Positions 15,278-23,359 of a stretch of 64,000 nt of DNA are shown piece by piece. The position numbers and the translations under genes are program-made. Numbering within the stretch: position 1 is the stretch's first letter; the number at the start of each line of letters is the position of its first letter. The notes under the pieces were generated by a model. The model saw nothing but the letters and a program-made list of their open reading frames with translations. It ran no database searches and was not told the DNA's origin. The stretch lies in the NCBI RefSeq assembly GCF_019774615.1, contig NZ_CP081496.1, positions 868,001-932,000 of the forward strand, given 5' to 3'. The stretch is from Streptomyces sp. BHT-5-2 (lineage in GTDB: Bacteria > Actinomycetota > Actinomycetes > Streptomycetales > Streptomycetaceae).

Positions 15278-15826
15278 TCAGTTCTCGGCCAGGGCCTCGT
15301 GCCACCATTTGTCGCGGCCGGGCTTCCAGGAGACGGGCCGGGAGCAGCGGTTCACCACCAGGACGGTGTGTGGCAGGCGGCCGGAGCCGTTGGCGGCGCT
15401 CCGCGCCAGCGCGTGGTCCAGTACCGGCTTCACTGGCCGCACGGACCCGTCCCAGAACGCCGCGTCCGCCGTGATCAGCACGCCGGTCCTCGACTCCCCC
15501 AGGCGCGCGGCCAGTTCGGGCACGGTCAGCGAGACCGGCAGCGTGGTCCGTATCGCGTCCAGCCGGCCGCAGGCGAGTGTGGCGATCACCGACTCGGGCA
15601 CCAGCGGCAGGTGCACCGCGACCCGGTCCCCCGCGCGCACCCCGAGACGGGCGAGCGTGGCGGCGGCCCGTTCGGCCTGGTGCAGGAGTGCGCCGTGCGT
15701 CAGCTCCTCCACGCGACCCGGTTCTCCGTTCCACGTAAGGGCGATCTGCGACGCTTCGGGCCCTTGCACTTCCCGGGCGTCATCTGCATGCTCTGAGATC
15801 ACACGGCGCAACATGCGCTTCAGCAT
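15278..15826 (-). CDS. truncated AMP-dependent synthetase (acetyl-CoA synthetase N-domain)
   Basis: 182 residues resembling the first third of acetyl-CoA synthetases: SQIALTWNGEPGRVEELTHG, GVRAGDRVAVHLPLVPESVIATLACGRLDA, TGVLITADAAFWDGSVRPVKP, and PVSWKPGRDKWWHEALAEN, the position where full-length enzymes read DVWWHD. It stops before the P-loop YTSGTTGKPKG, so it cannot adenylate a carboxylate. Downstream DNA shows no continuation in any frame. Either a pseudogene remnant of an acs paralogue or a stand-alone N-domain kept for another role; the intact frame over 180 codons argues against great age. Start is uncertain (15826 or ATG 15814). Confidence 0.6.
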   Translation of the reverse strand: MLKRMLRRVISEHADDAREVQGPEASQIALTWNGEPGRVEELTHGALLHQAERAAATLARLGVRAGDRVAVHLPLVPESVIATLACGRLDAIRTTLPVSLTVPELAARLGESRTGVLITADAAFWDGSVRPVKPVLDHALARSAANGSGRLPHTVLVVNRCSRPVSWKPGRDKWWHEALAEN

Positions 15827-16080
15827 GGAGATCGGCGATCAACGATCGCTGAACGTCCGCTTTACGGCCCGCTCGGCGCCGTACGCGGCTCCACGAGGTC
15901 GGCGCCGGCCTCTTCTCGCACCCCGCACGGCAGCGCGAAACGTTCTCGTCTCTTCCTGCCCCGGTCCGGTGCGCTTCATCCCTCCCTCTCTCCCTCATTA
16001 CTTCCTACTTCTTCCTTCAGTGGCTTCCGCCAGTGGCTTCCGTTTGCGTGTGTGCGTGTCTGAAAGAGGGGCGAGTTGAT

Positions 16081-17559
16081 GTGATCACGGCCGTGGGTGC
16101 AGGGAACGGGCCTGCGCGGCGAGGGCGTTGGGCGCGGTGGGCGTTGGCCGCCGGGGCGTTCTGCGTCCAGTTGGACTCGTTCGCGTTGAACGCGGTGCTG
16201 CCGGTCGTACGGGCCGAGTTGGCCGGGCCGCCGGGCGCGGTGCCGTGGGTGGTCGGTGGCTATCTGCTCGCCGCCGGGGCGTTGATGCCGGTGGCCGGGC
16301 GGCTGGCCGACCTCTGGGGGCGGCGGCGGATGCTGGTGGTCGGGGCGGTGGTGTTCGGGGTGAGCGCCGTGCTGTGCGCGCTGGCGCCGTCGTTGCCTTT
16401 CCTGGTGGCGGCGCGGGTGGCGCAGGGCGCGGGCGGTGCGCTGATCATGCCCGCCGGGTTGGCGCTGCTCACCAATGCCTGCCCGCCGGGTGGGGCGCAC
16501 CGGGCGACCGGGCGTGCCCTGGGGCTGGCCGGGTTGGCCACCGTCTGCGGTCCGTTCCTCGGCGGGGCGCTGGCCCAATCGGCTTCCTGGCGGGCGGTGT
16601 TCTGGCTGACGGTGCCGTTCGCCGCGGCAACGGTGTGGTGCGCCCGCCGGGCGGACGAGTCCCGCGACCCGGCCGCCGCGGAGCATCCCCTCGACGTGGC
16701 CGGGGCGGTGACCGCGACCGGCGCGCTGGTGTGCCTCGCAGGGTGGCTGGAACATGTCGGTGCCTGGGGCTGGGCGGTGGGCGCGGTGTTGCCGGGCGCG
16801 TTGTTCGTACGGGCCGAGCGGCGGGCGCCGGCGCCGCTGGTGGACCTCGCACTGTTCCGGAACCTGCCGTATGTGACGCTGACCGCGGCCGGGGCGGTGG
16901 CCAACGCGGCGACGGTGGCGCTGCTGTACGTGGTCCCGCTGACGCTCCAACAGGGGCTCGGGTGGACGGTGTGGGAGGCGGGGCTGGCGTTTCTCGCACC
17001 GGCCGTCGCGCTGGCGGTCGGAGGTCCGGTGGCCGGACGGGTGCGGCCCGGGGCGGCGGTGCCGGTGATGGCGCTGTGTCTGGCGGTCGCCGGTGGCGCG
17101 CTCTGGGCCACCAGGGGCCTTGCGGGGACGCCCACGGGGGCGCTCGGGCTGCTGGTGGCCTCGACGGGGGCCGCGGCGGCACTGGGCGTCGCGGGCGGGC
17201 TGGCCCTTACGGGGACGCAGGCCGTTGTGCGTCGGGAACGGGCCGGGGAGGCTTCGGGCGTCACGAAGGCGGTTCTGACGGTCACGGCGGGGCTGGGGTT
17301 GGCCCTTACGGGATCGGGGGGCGGTGGGGCGGTGTCCTCAGGTGGCGGGGCGGTGTCCTCGTATTCGTCGTCGTCGATGGCGTCGTCGTCGATGGCGTCG
17401 TCGCCATTGCCGTTGCCGTCGCTGGCGTCGTTGCCGTCGCTGGTGGTGCCGGCGGTGGGGTGTTCGGTGGGGGCGGTTCCGGTGGTGCTGGTGGCGGTGC
17501 GCGGGATACGTCGAGGGAGGTGGGACAGGGGCGGAGTGGGACGAGCGAGAGGTGAGTGA
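16081..17559 (+). CDS. MFS transporter, DHA2 (EmrB/QacA-like) family
   Basis: 492 residues with about fourteen membrane segments. First segment FCVQLDSFALNAVLPVVRAE, motif A GRLADLWGRRRMLVVG, and motif C region GLATVCGPFLGGALAQ place it in the 14-TMS drug exporter group. Near the C-terminus (about 410-455) a Gly/Ser low-complexity loop (GGGGAVSSGGGAVSSYSSSS, then SMASSSMASS) is encoded by TCGTCG-type and GTCGATGGC repeats and precedes the last segment. Start GTG 16081 is a choice; the Shine-Dalgarno is far (AGAGGGGCG). Substrate unknown; no regulator is adjacent. Confidence 0.82.
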   Translation: MITAVGAGNGPARRGRWARWALAAGAFCVQLDSFALNAVLPVVRAELAGPPGAVPWVVGGYLLAAGALMPVAGRLADLWGRRRMLVVGAVVFGVSAVLCALAPSLPFLVAARVAQGAGGALIMPAGLALLTNACPPGGAHRATGRALGLAGLATVCGPFLGGALAQSASWRAVFWLTVPFAAATVWCARRADESRDPAAAEHPLDVAGAVTATGALVCLAGWLEHVGAWGWAVGAVLPGALFVRAERRAPAPLVDLALFRNLPYVTLTAAGAVANAATVALLYVVPLTLQQGLGWTVWEAGLAFLAPAVALAVGGPVAGRVRPGAAVPVMALCLAVAGGALWATRGLAGTPTGALGLLVASTGAAAALGVAGGLALTGTQAVVRRERAGEASGVTKAVLTVTAGLGLALTGSGGGGAVSSGGGAVSSYSSSSMASSSMASSPLPLPSLASLPSLVVPAVGCSVGAVPVVLVAVRGIRRGRWDRGGVGRARGE

Positions 17560-17620
17560 CGGGTGAGGTGGGGAGGGCCGGGTGGTGGAGCGGGGGTTCG
17601 CCGCCGGCCCTCCCCTGAGG

Positions 17621-19054
17621 TCAGACGAGGGCGGCCGCCTCGGTGTAGCCGCCCGAGACGTCGCTGACGTCGATGAAGCCGTGGGCCTCCAGAAGTGCGG
17701 CCGCGATCAGCGAACGGTTGCCGCTGCGGCAGTAGAGGATGACCGGGCGCGCCGGGTCCAGTTCGTCGAGCCGGTCGGCGAGGGCGGCCAGCGGGATGTT
17801 GCGGGCGCCGGGCAGGGCGCCCGCGGCGTACTCGGCCGGGTTGCGTACGTCGACCAGCTGGGGGCCGTCCTCGGGGTCCAGGGGCAGCCGGTCGAGCAGG
17901 TCGGCCATGCGGAGGCGGTTGCTGCGGCGGGTGAGTTCGGGGGCGGCCGCCAGTACGCCGGCCGGGTCGGGCAGGTGGCCGAGGACCCGGTCGTAGCCGA
18001 TGCGGGCGAGGCGGAGGCGGGCCTCGTCCTCCTTCCCCGGGGCGGCGAGGAGGACGAGCGGGGTACCGGGCGCCACCACACTGCCCGCGTACTCCGCGAA
18101 CCGGGTGTCCAGGCTCGAGTGCAGGGAACCGGCGAGGTGGGCGCGGATGTACTCGGCGGCCGGGCGGCAGTCGAGCAGTGCGGCGCCCTGTGTGGCGCGG
18201 GCGGTGAGCGCCTCGTCCAGGGTGAGCGGGGCGGGCGGGGCCGGGTCCCGTAGGGGGTGGCCGTCGCGGTTGAGGGCCACGTCGTGCGCGAAGTAGCCCG
18301 GGGTGGCGGGCTGTTCGGCGGTGACCAGCCGGACGAAGGCGTCCTGCGTCATGGGCTGGAGGGCGTAGTTGAGGCGACGCTGGTCGCCGAGGGTGGAGCT
18401 GGTCTCGGTGGAGATGCTGCGGCCGCAGGCCGAGCCGGCGCCGTGCGCGGGGAAGATCCGGGTCGCGTCCGGGAGGGGCAGCAGTTTGGTGTGCAGGGAG
18501 CGGTGGAGACGGGCGGCCATGTCCTGCGGGGAGTGCCCCGCGGCGGACAGCAGGTCGGGGCGGCCGACGTCGCCGATGAAGAGGGTGTCACCGGTCAGCA
18601 CGCCGAACGGAACGTCGTCGTCGGGGTTTTCCCGGACCACCAGGCAGATGGATTCCAGGGTGTGGCCGGGGGTGGCGAGGACGGTGAGGGTCACGCCGGA
18701 TCGCGGAGCAGGGTCCGAGCCGGGTCCCGTCCCGGGGCGGGCCTGCGGCTCGGGGCCCAGGAAGATGCGTTCGCCGTCGTGTAACCGCCGTATGGGGAAG
18801 CCAGTTTCGGCGGCCGCGCCGAAGGCGATCTCGGCACCGGTCGCCCGGGCCGCCTCCAGATGCCCCGAGAGGAAGTCGGCGTGGATGTGGGTCTCGACGA
18901 CGAGTTCGATGCGCAGGCCGGCCGCCTCGGCGTCGGCCAGGTACTCGTCGATGTCGCGGCGCGGGTCCACGAGGACGGCGCGCCCGGTGTTCTGATCCCC
19001 GATCAGGTAGGACGCCTGGGACAGGCAGTCGAGGTAGTACTGCGCGAAGTGCAC
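17621..19054 (-). CDS. MBL-fold persulfide dioxygenase-like protein with two rhodanese domains
   Basis: 477 residues. Metallo-beta-lactamase domain (1-250) with THIHADFLSGH at 55-65 (metal HxHxD..H), TPGHTLESICLV, GDTLFIGDVGRPDLL and IFPAHGAGSACG, as in ETHE1/CstB-type persulfide dioxygenases. First rhodanese-like domain (about 265-360) starts ALLDCRPAAEYIRAHLAGSL but has no active-site Cys (loop reads LLAAPGKEDEARL). Second rhodanese (about 380-477) is intact: ILYCRSGNRSLIAAALLEAHG. The family oxidises glutathione- or CoA-type persulfides and moves sulfane sulfur. GTG 19054 has GGAGG eight bases upstream. Divergent from the GntR regulator across a palindromic operator, and in the same block as a sulfite exporter and a sulfide:quinone oxidoreductase. 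Confidence 0.88.
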   Translation of the reverse strand: MHFAQYYLDCLSQASYLIGDQNTGRAVLVDPRRDIDEYLADAEAAGLRIELVVETHIHADFLSGHLEAARATGAEIAFGAAAETGFPIRRLHDGERIFLGPEPQARPGTGPGSDPAPRSGVTLTVLATPGHTLESICLVVRENPDDDVPFGVLTGDTLFIGDVGRPDLLSAAGHSPQDMAARLHRSLHTKLLPLPDATRIFPAHGAGSACGRSISTETSSTLGDQRRLNYALQPMTQDAFVRLVTAEQPATPGYFAHDVALNRDGHPLRDPAPPAPLTLDEALTARATQGAALLDCRPAAEYIRAHLAGSLHSSLDTRFAEYAGSVVAPGTPLVLLAAPGKEDEARLRLARIGYDRVLGHLPDPAGVLAAAPELTRRSNRLRMADLLDRLPLDPEDGPQLVDVRNPAEYAAGALPGARNIPLAALADRLDELDPARPVILYCRSGNRSLIAAALLEAHGFIDVSDVSGGYTEAAALV

Positions 19055-19164
19055 GGTCGGGCCTCCAGGGGTGCGGCGCCCGGGCGCGGCGGTCGGCCCG
19101 CTCGGGCCGGCCGCGTGGGCGGCTGAATGCACCGTGTATGCCGCTCCGTTGTGCGGATGCACGG

Positions 19165-19176
19165 ATGTACGTACAT
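19165..19176. promoter_or_regulatory. palindromic operator, HutC/GntR type
   Basis: Perfect 12-bp palindrome ATGTACGTACAT in the 198-bp divergent gap between the MBL-rhodanese gene and gntR. It keeps the TGTA-N2-TACA frame found in HutC-subfamily sites, matching the UTRA-domain regulator next door. A further GTAC follows at 19179-19182. Confidence 0.6.
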
Positions 19177-19252
19177 TAGTACCCGGTTGGCGGGGGACAA
19201 GCCGAGGCCCTCCCCCGTCGGCCGGACGACGGAACGAGAGGACCGGACCGAG

Positions 19253-20104
19253 ATGACGCCGCCCCAGCCCGAACACCCGGGCGCGCACCGCCGACCGGAT
19301 CCGCAGGCCGGTGCCGGCGGACACGCCCCTTACGGGCCCCGCCCGTTGGACCGCGGTTCTCCGCTGCCCCTCTGGGCGCAGCTCCTGGACGATCTGCGCC
19401 GCCGGGTGGACGCCGGTGCTTTCACCGAGGAGTTCCCGGCCGAGCACCGGCTCACCGGCGAGTACGAGGTCAGCCGGCACACCGTCCGGGAGGCGCTGCG
19501 CAAGCTGCGCGCCGACGGCCTGGTGATCGCCGAACGCGGCCGCGCCAGCCGCCTCGACACCCGTCGCATACAGCAGCCGCTCGGCTCCCTCTACAGCCTC
19601 TTCCGCGATCTGGAGGCCCAGGGCGTGGAGCAGCGCAGTGAGGTGCTGCGGCTGGAGCGGACCGCGGACGCGACGGTCGCCGGCCACCTGGGGCTGGTCC
19701 CGGACGCGCCGCTGGTCGTGTTGGAGCGGCTGCGGCTCGCGGACGGCGAACCGCTCGCGCACGACACCGCCTACCTCCCGGCCGATCTCGCCGAGCCCCT
19801 GCTGGAGGGCGACTTCGGGCACACCTCGCTCTACGGCGAGCTGGCCCGGCGCTGCGGCGTACGGGTCACCGGGGGGCGGGAGCGGATCGCCCCGTTCCTG
19901 CCGGACATCCGGCAGGCGTGGCTGCTCGGGCTGGCCGACCGGGAGGCGGCGTTCGCCATCGAACGGGTCGGGCGGGCCGGGGAGCGGGTGGTGGAGTGGC
20001 GCGAGACGGTGGTCCGCGGCGACCGCTTCACGTTCGTCGCCGAGTGGTCCGACGCCAGCCGGGCGGTCGCGCTCGCGCCGCGCGCCGCGGCGCCGTCCGC
20101 GTAG
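19253..20104 (+). CDS. GntR-family regulator, HutC subfamily (UTRA domain)
   Basis: 283 residues. A disordered start of about 40 residues precedes the winged helix-turn-helix (PLPLWAQLLDDLRRRVDAG ... FPAEHRLTGEYEVSRHTVREALRKL), followed by a UTRA effector domain (QPLGSLYSLFRDLEAQGVEQ; LVVLERLRLADGEPLAHDT). Start ATG 19253, GAGAGGACC upstream. It lies between the divergent MBL-rhodanese gene and the TauE/SafE gene that begins nine bases after its stop, so it is probably the local regulator of the sulfur genes. The effector is unknown; UTRA domains usually bind small metabolites such as sugars, histidine derivatives or phosphonates. Confidence 0.88.
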   Translation: MTPPQPEHPGAHRRPDPQAGAGGHAPYGPRPLDRGSPLPLWAQLLDDLRRRVDAGAFTEEFPAEHRLTGEYEVSRHTVREALRKLRADGLVIAERGRASRLDTRRIQQPLGSLYSLFRDLEAQGVEQRSEVLRLERTADATVAGHLGLVPDAPLVVLERLRLADGEPLAHDTAYLPADLAEPLLEGDFGHTSLYGELARRCGVRVTGGRERIAPFLPDIRQAWLLGLADREAAFAIERVGRAGERVVEWRETVVRGDRFTFVAEWSDASRAVALAPRAAAPSA

Positions 20105-20113
20105 CCGGCCGCC

Positions 20114-21067
20114 GTGTCCGTTCTCATAGCCGCGACGGCGGTGCCCTGCGGGCTGCTGATCGGTCTGCTGCTCGGTGCGCTGGGCGGTGGCGGTTCGGTG
20201 CTGGCAGTGCCGGCCCTGGTCTATCTGCTGGGCCAGTCACCGCACGCGGCGACGGCCGGGGCCCTGGTGGTGGTCGCGGTCGGCGCGGTCAGCGGACTGG
20301 TCTGCCACGCCCGCGCGGGCCGGGTCCGGTGGGCCGCGGGCACGGCGTTCGGCGCCCTGGGGACGGCCGGCAGCTTCGCCGGCTCCCGCTGGAGCGCGTC
20401 CCTGGACTCGGGGGTGCTGATGGTGGCGTTCTCGGGGTTGATGCTGGTGGTGGCGGTGGGGATGGTGGTGCGCGGCGCCCGAGGGAGCGAGGGGGCCGCG
20501 GGCGGCGCCGTGGAGGGGGAAGGGAAAGGGGAAGGGCGGTTGACGGGGGCGGGGCGGTGGCGGGTGGGGGCCTTAGGGGGCGTCTTAGGGGGCGTCTTAG
20601 GGCGCATGGCGTGCAAGTCCTTAGGGGGGTGGGTTGGCGGGCTGCGGGCTCAGCTGCCCCAGCAGTCCCGGCCTCGGCTTCAGCCCCGGTCCCGGCGCCC
20701 GCGGCCGCTGCGTACCGCCGTGACCGCCTCGTCCGTCGGGCTGCTCACCGGGTTCTTCGGGGTGGGCGGCGGCTTCGTCGTCGTGCCGGCCCTCACCCTC
20801 GTCCTGGGACTGGAGATGCCGGTCGCGGTCGGCACCTCGTTGCTGGTGATACTGATCAACTCCGGGGCCGCGCTGGCGACTCGGGCCGGTACCGGGTCGC
20901 TGGACTGGCCCCTGCTGGCCACCCTCGCGGCCTGCGCCGCGGCCGGCAGCCACCTCGGCAACCGCCTCGCCGGCCGGCTGCGCCCGCGGACCCTCACGAC
21001 GTCCTTCGCCGCCCTCGTCACCGTCCTGGCCCTGGCCATGGCGGCCGCCTCACTGACCGATCTCTAG
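20114..21067 (+). CDS. TauE/SafE-family (TSUP) sulfite/sulfur-anion exporter
   Basis: 317 residues in two homologous halves of about four membrane segments. Each half opens with the family signature: LIGLLLGALGGGGSVLAVPALV (first) and LLTGFFGVGGGFVVVPALTLVL (second). Between them (about 120-195) lies a 70-residue charged and Gly-rich insertion that is partly made of a 12-bp tandem DNA repeat, so the protein is longer than the usual 250-270 residues. TSUP proteins export sulfite, sulfoacetate or related anions; export of sulfite made from persulfides fits the neighbours. GTG start nine bases after gntR, so co-transcribed. Confidence 0.85.
   Translation: MSVLIAATAVPCGLLIGLLLGALGGGGSVLAVPALVYLLGQSPHAATAGALVVVAVGAVSGLVCHARAGRVRWAAGTAFGALGTAGSFAGSRWSASLDSGVLMVAFSGLMLVVAVGMVVRGARGSEGAAGGAVEGEGKGEGRLTGAGRWRVGALGGVLGGVLGRMACKSLGGWVGGLRAQLPQQSRPRLQPRSRRPRPLRTAVTASSVGLLTGFFGVGGGFVVVPALTLVLGLEMPVAVGTSLLVILINSGAALATRAGTGSLDWPLLATLAACAAAGSHLGNRLAGRLRPRTLTTSFAALVTVLALAMAAASLTDL
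20572..20607 (+). repeat. 12-bp tandem repeat inside the TSUP linker
   Basis: Three copies of CTTAGGGGGCGT (20572-20583, 20584-20595, and a diverged copy 20596-20607). A fourth CTTAGGGGG-like piece follows at about 20619. Being a multiple of three, copy changes keep frame and only lengthen the cytoplasmic linker. Confidence 0.8.
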
Positions 21068-21210
21068 CGATGGGAGCGCCGGAACACCGACAGACCGCCG
21101 CGGGGTGCCGCCGGGCCGCACCGACAGGTGCGGCGGAGCGCGCCCGAACAGCCGACAGCACGGCCGACAGCCCGGATCCACCCCGGAATTCCCCCGGGAC
21201 CCGAACCCGG

Positions 21211-21258
21211 TCCCCGTCCCCGTCCCCGTCCCCGTCCCCGTCCCCGTCCCCGTCCCCC
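21211..21258 (+). repeat. TCCCCG hexamer repeat upstream of sqr
   Basis: Seven perfect TCCCCG copies (21211-21252) plus a last TCCCCC, ending 37 bp before the sqr ATG and before its Shine-Dalgarno. Located in the untranslated gap, so copy number could alter promoter or leader spacing. Confidence 0.85.
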
Positions 21259-21294
21259 AACACCCATAACCCGTCCGGAAGTCAGGAGACAGAC

Positions 21295-22539
21295 ATGACC
21301 CGGTCCGCAGCCGACGCGGACTCCGCGCCCGCGCCCGCGTCCGCCCCCGTCCACCACCAGATACTGATCGTCGGCGGCGGTACCGCGGGCATCACGGTCG
21401 CCGCCCGGTTACGACGTGCCGGCCTTCGGGACATCGCCCTGCTGGAGCCCGCCGAGACGCACTGGTACCAGCCGCTGTGGACCCTCGTCGGCGGCGGCCA
21501 GGCGCCGCTGCGGGCCGCGCTGCGCCCCGAGGCCGAGGTCATCCCGCCCGGCGTGCGCTGGCTGCGCGAGCGCGCCACCGCCGTCGACCCGGTGGCCCGT
21601 ACGGTCACCACCGCCACGGGCCGGGTGTTCTCCTACGGGCGACTGGTTCTGGCGCCCGGACTGAGCCTCGACTGGGACGGCGTGCCGGGGCTGGCGTCGG
21701 CCGTCGGTCACGACGGGGTGAGCAGCAACTACCGGGCCGATCTCGCCCCGTACACCTGGGAGTTGATCCGGCGGATGCGGCGCGGCACGGCCGTGTTCAC
21801 CATGCCGTCGGGGCCGGTCAAGTGCGGTGGCGCGCCGCAGAAGATCGCGTATCTGGCGGCGGACCACTGGCGCAAGCGCGGGGTCCTGGGCACCATCCGC
21901 ACCATCCTCGCCCTCCCCGAGCCCACGCTCTTCAAGGTGCCGGTCTTCGCGCGGGCCCTGGAGCAGACGGCGCGCCGCTACGGCATCGAGGTGCGCCTCC
22001 AGAGCGAGCTGACCCGGGTGGACGGCGCGGAGCGCGCGGCCGTGCTCACCGACCACGCCACCGGCCGCACCGAGACCGTCCACTACGACCTGCTGCACGC
22101 GGTACCGCCGCAGCGCGCGCCCCAGTGGCTCGCCGACGGCCCGCTGGCCGACCCCCAGTCCCCCTACGGGTACGTCAAGGCGGACCGGCACACGCTCCAG
22201 AACCCGGACTTCCCGGAGGTGTTCGTCCTGGGGGACGTCGCCAACCTCCCCACGTCCAAGACCGGCGCGGCGGTCCGCAAGCAGGCTCCGGTGCTCGTCG
22301 CCAACCTCCTCGCGGGGCTCCGCGGGCGCCCGGCCACCGCCCGCTACGACGGGTACACCTCCTGCCCGCTCGTCACGGCCCGGCACAAGATGCTGCTGGC
22401 CGAGTTCGACTACGACCTGCGCCCCACTCCCTCGTTCCCGTTCATCGACACCACCCGGGAGCGCACCGACATGTGGTTCCTCAAGCGCTACGGCCTGCCG
22501 CAGCTCTACTTCCAGGGGATGCTGAAGGGACGGGCTTAG
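21295..22539 (+). CDS. sqr: sulfide:quinone oxidoreductase-like flavoprotein
   Basis: 414-residue FAD enzyme. FAD-binding Rossmann loop ILIVGGGTAGITVAARL at 24-40; AETHWYQPLWTLVGGG; VKCGGAPQKIAYLAADHWR with Cys177; VLGDVANLPTSKTGAAVRKQ, which is the second FAD contact; and YTSCPLVTARHKMLLAEFDY with Cys357. Two Cys at these positions and the C-terminal FPFIDTTRERTDMWFLKRY are the marks of sulfide:quinone oxidoreductases close to the mitochondrial SQOR type, which oxidise sulfide to sulfane sulfur and pass electrons to quinone. ATG 21295 has AGGAGAC upstream. Lies in one block with the MBL-rhodanese protein and TauE exporter, which would handle the persulfide and sulfite made. Confidence 0.88.
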   Translation: MTRSAADADSAPAPASAPVHHQILIVGGGTAGITVAARLRRAGLRDIALLEPAETHWYQPLWTLVGGGQAPLRAALRPEAEVIPPGVRWLRERATAVDPVARTVTTATGRVFSYGRLVLAPGLSLDWDGVPGLASAVGHDGVSSNYRADLAPYTWELIRRMRRGTAVFTMPSGPVKCGGAPQKIAYLAADHWRKRGVLGTIRTILALPEPTLFKVPVFARALEQTARRYGIEVRLQSELTRVDGAERAAVLTDHATGRTETVHYDLLHAVPPQRAPQWLADGPLADPQSPYGYVKADRHTLQNPDFPEVFVLGDVANLPTSKTGAAVRKQAPVLVANLLAGLRGRPATARYDGYTSCPLVTARHKMLLAEFDYDLRPTPSFPFIDTTRERTDMWFLKRYGLPQLYFQGMLKGRA

Positions 22540-22818
22540 GGGCGGGCCGTAGGGGCGCGTTGGCCGTTGGGTGCGCGGCGTCCCACTGGGGGCGGTGGCG
22601 GACCGGGGAGGGCAGTAGCCGACCGGGGCGGTGGTGGACGGGGCGCCTCGCCCGTCCGGACGGCCCGTCAACTGACCGGCGGGTCCCGGGTGTTATCACC
22701 CGCCCCGCCGGGCAGGGATCCCGCGAGGGGCGCCCGCTCCCCCTAGGGGTCACCCGCCTCCCGCCTCAGGGTTCCACCCCGCGCCCTCACGCCCCCACAC
22801 ATCCACCCCTCCCCGCCC

Positions 22819-23289
22819 TCACTCCCGCCAGTCGGCGACCAGGGCCAGCAGGCCGGGGAACCGGGTCTCCAGGTCCTCGATACGGACGTGACTGCGGCGC
22901 TCCAGGCCGTACTGACGCTGGCGGATCAGCCCGGCCTCGCGCAGGGTCCGGAAGTGGTGGGTGAGCGAGGACTTGGGGCGGTCCAGGCCGAACCAGCCGC
23001 AGGTGTGGTCGAAAGCCTCCGACTCCAGCAACAGGGTGCGCACGATCCCCATCCGCAGCGGGTCACTCAGCGCACCCATGACGACCTCCAGCCGCAGGGC
23101 GTCCCGCGCGGGCTCCGGCAGCGGCTCGGGCGCGTCGGCGGGGACGGGCCTCTGAAGCGCGGCGAGATCCAGCCGCGCCCCAGCGCTCACCCCGGCGCTC
23201 ACCCCAGCACCCGCCTTCGAGCCCGCCCGACTCTCCAACCCCTTGCTCCCCTTGCTCCCCTTGCTCCCCTCGCTCCGCCCCGCACCCAT
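22819..23289 (-). CDS. ArsR-family regulator with low-complexity N-terminus
   Basis: 156 residues. The winged helix domain (about 70-150) reads MGALSDPLRMGIVRTLLLE, FDHTCGWFGLDRPKSSLTHH, and FRTLREAGLIRQRQYGLERR, a Cys-containing subgroup (CGxFGLDxxKS) common in streptomycetes. The first 40 residues are repeats (GSKGSKGSKG; AGVSAGVSAG), so translation may start later; GTG or ATG codons near the conserved part are possible. The repeat DNA continues as CTTGCTCCC units. Divergent from an MFS gene, with three operator copies between, and convergent with sqr. The single conserved Cys could sense thiol or sulfane sulfur stress, but this is inference. Confidence 0.85.
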   Translation of the reverse strand: MGAGRSEGSKGSKGSKGLESRAGSKAGAGVSAGVSAGARLDLAALQRPVPADAPEPLPEPARDALRLEVVMGALSDPLRMGIVRTLLLESEAFDHTCGWFGLDRPKSSLTHHFRTLREAGLIRQRQYGLERRSHVRIEDLETRFPGLLALVADWRE

Positions 23290-23359
23290 CCCGACACTCC
23301 TCTCGCTCGGCGACCCGGGTGGCCCCAGTTACCCCAGTGCCCCAGTAGCCCCACCCCTA

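Noticed and set aside
19918..22539. A continuous long frame joining part of gntR, the TSUP gene and sqr
   Set aside because: Only the last 414 codons match SQR; the earlier part is the wrong frame of gntR and the TSUP gene. Not a fusion.
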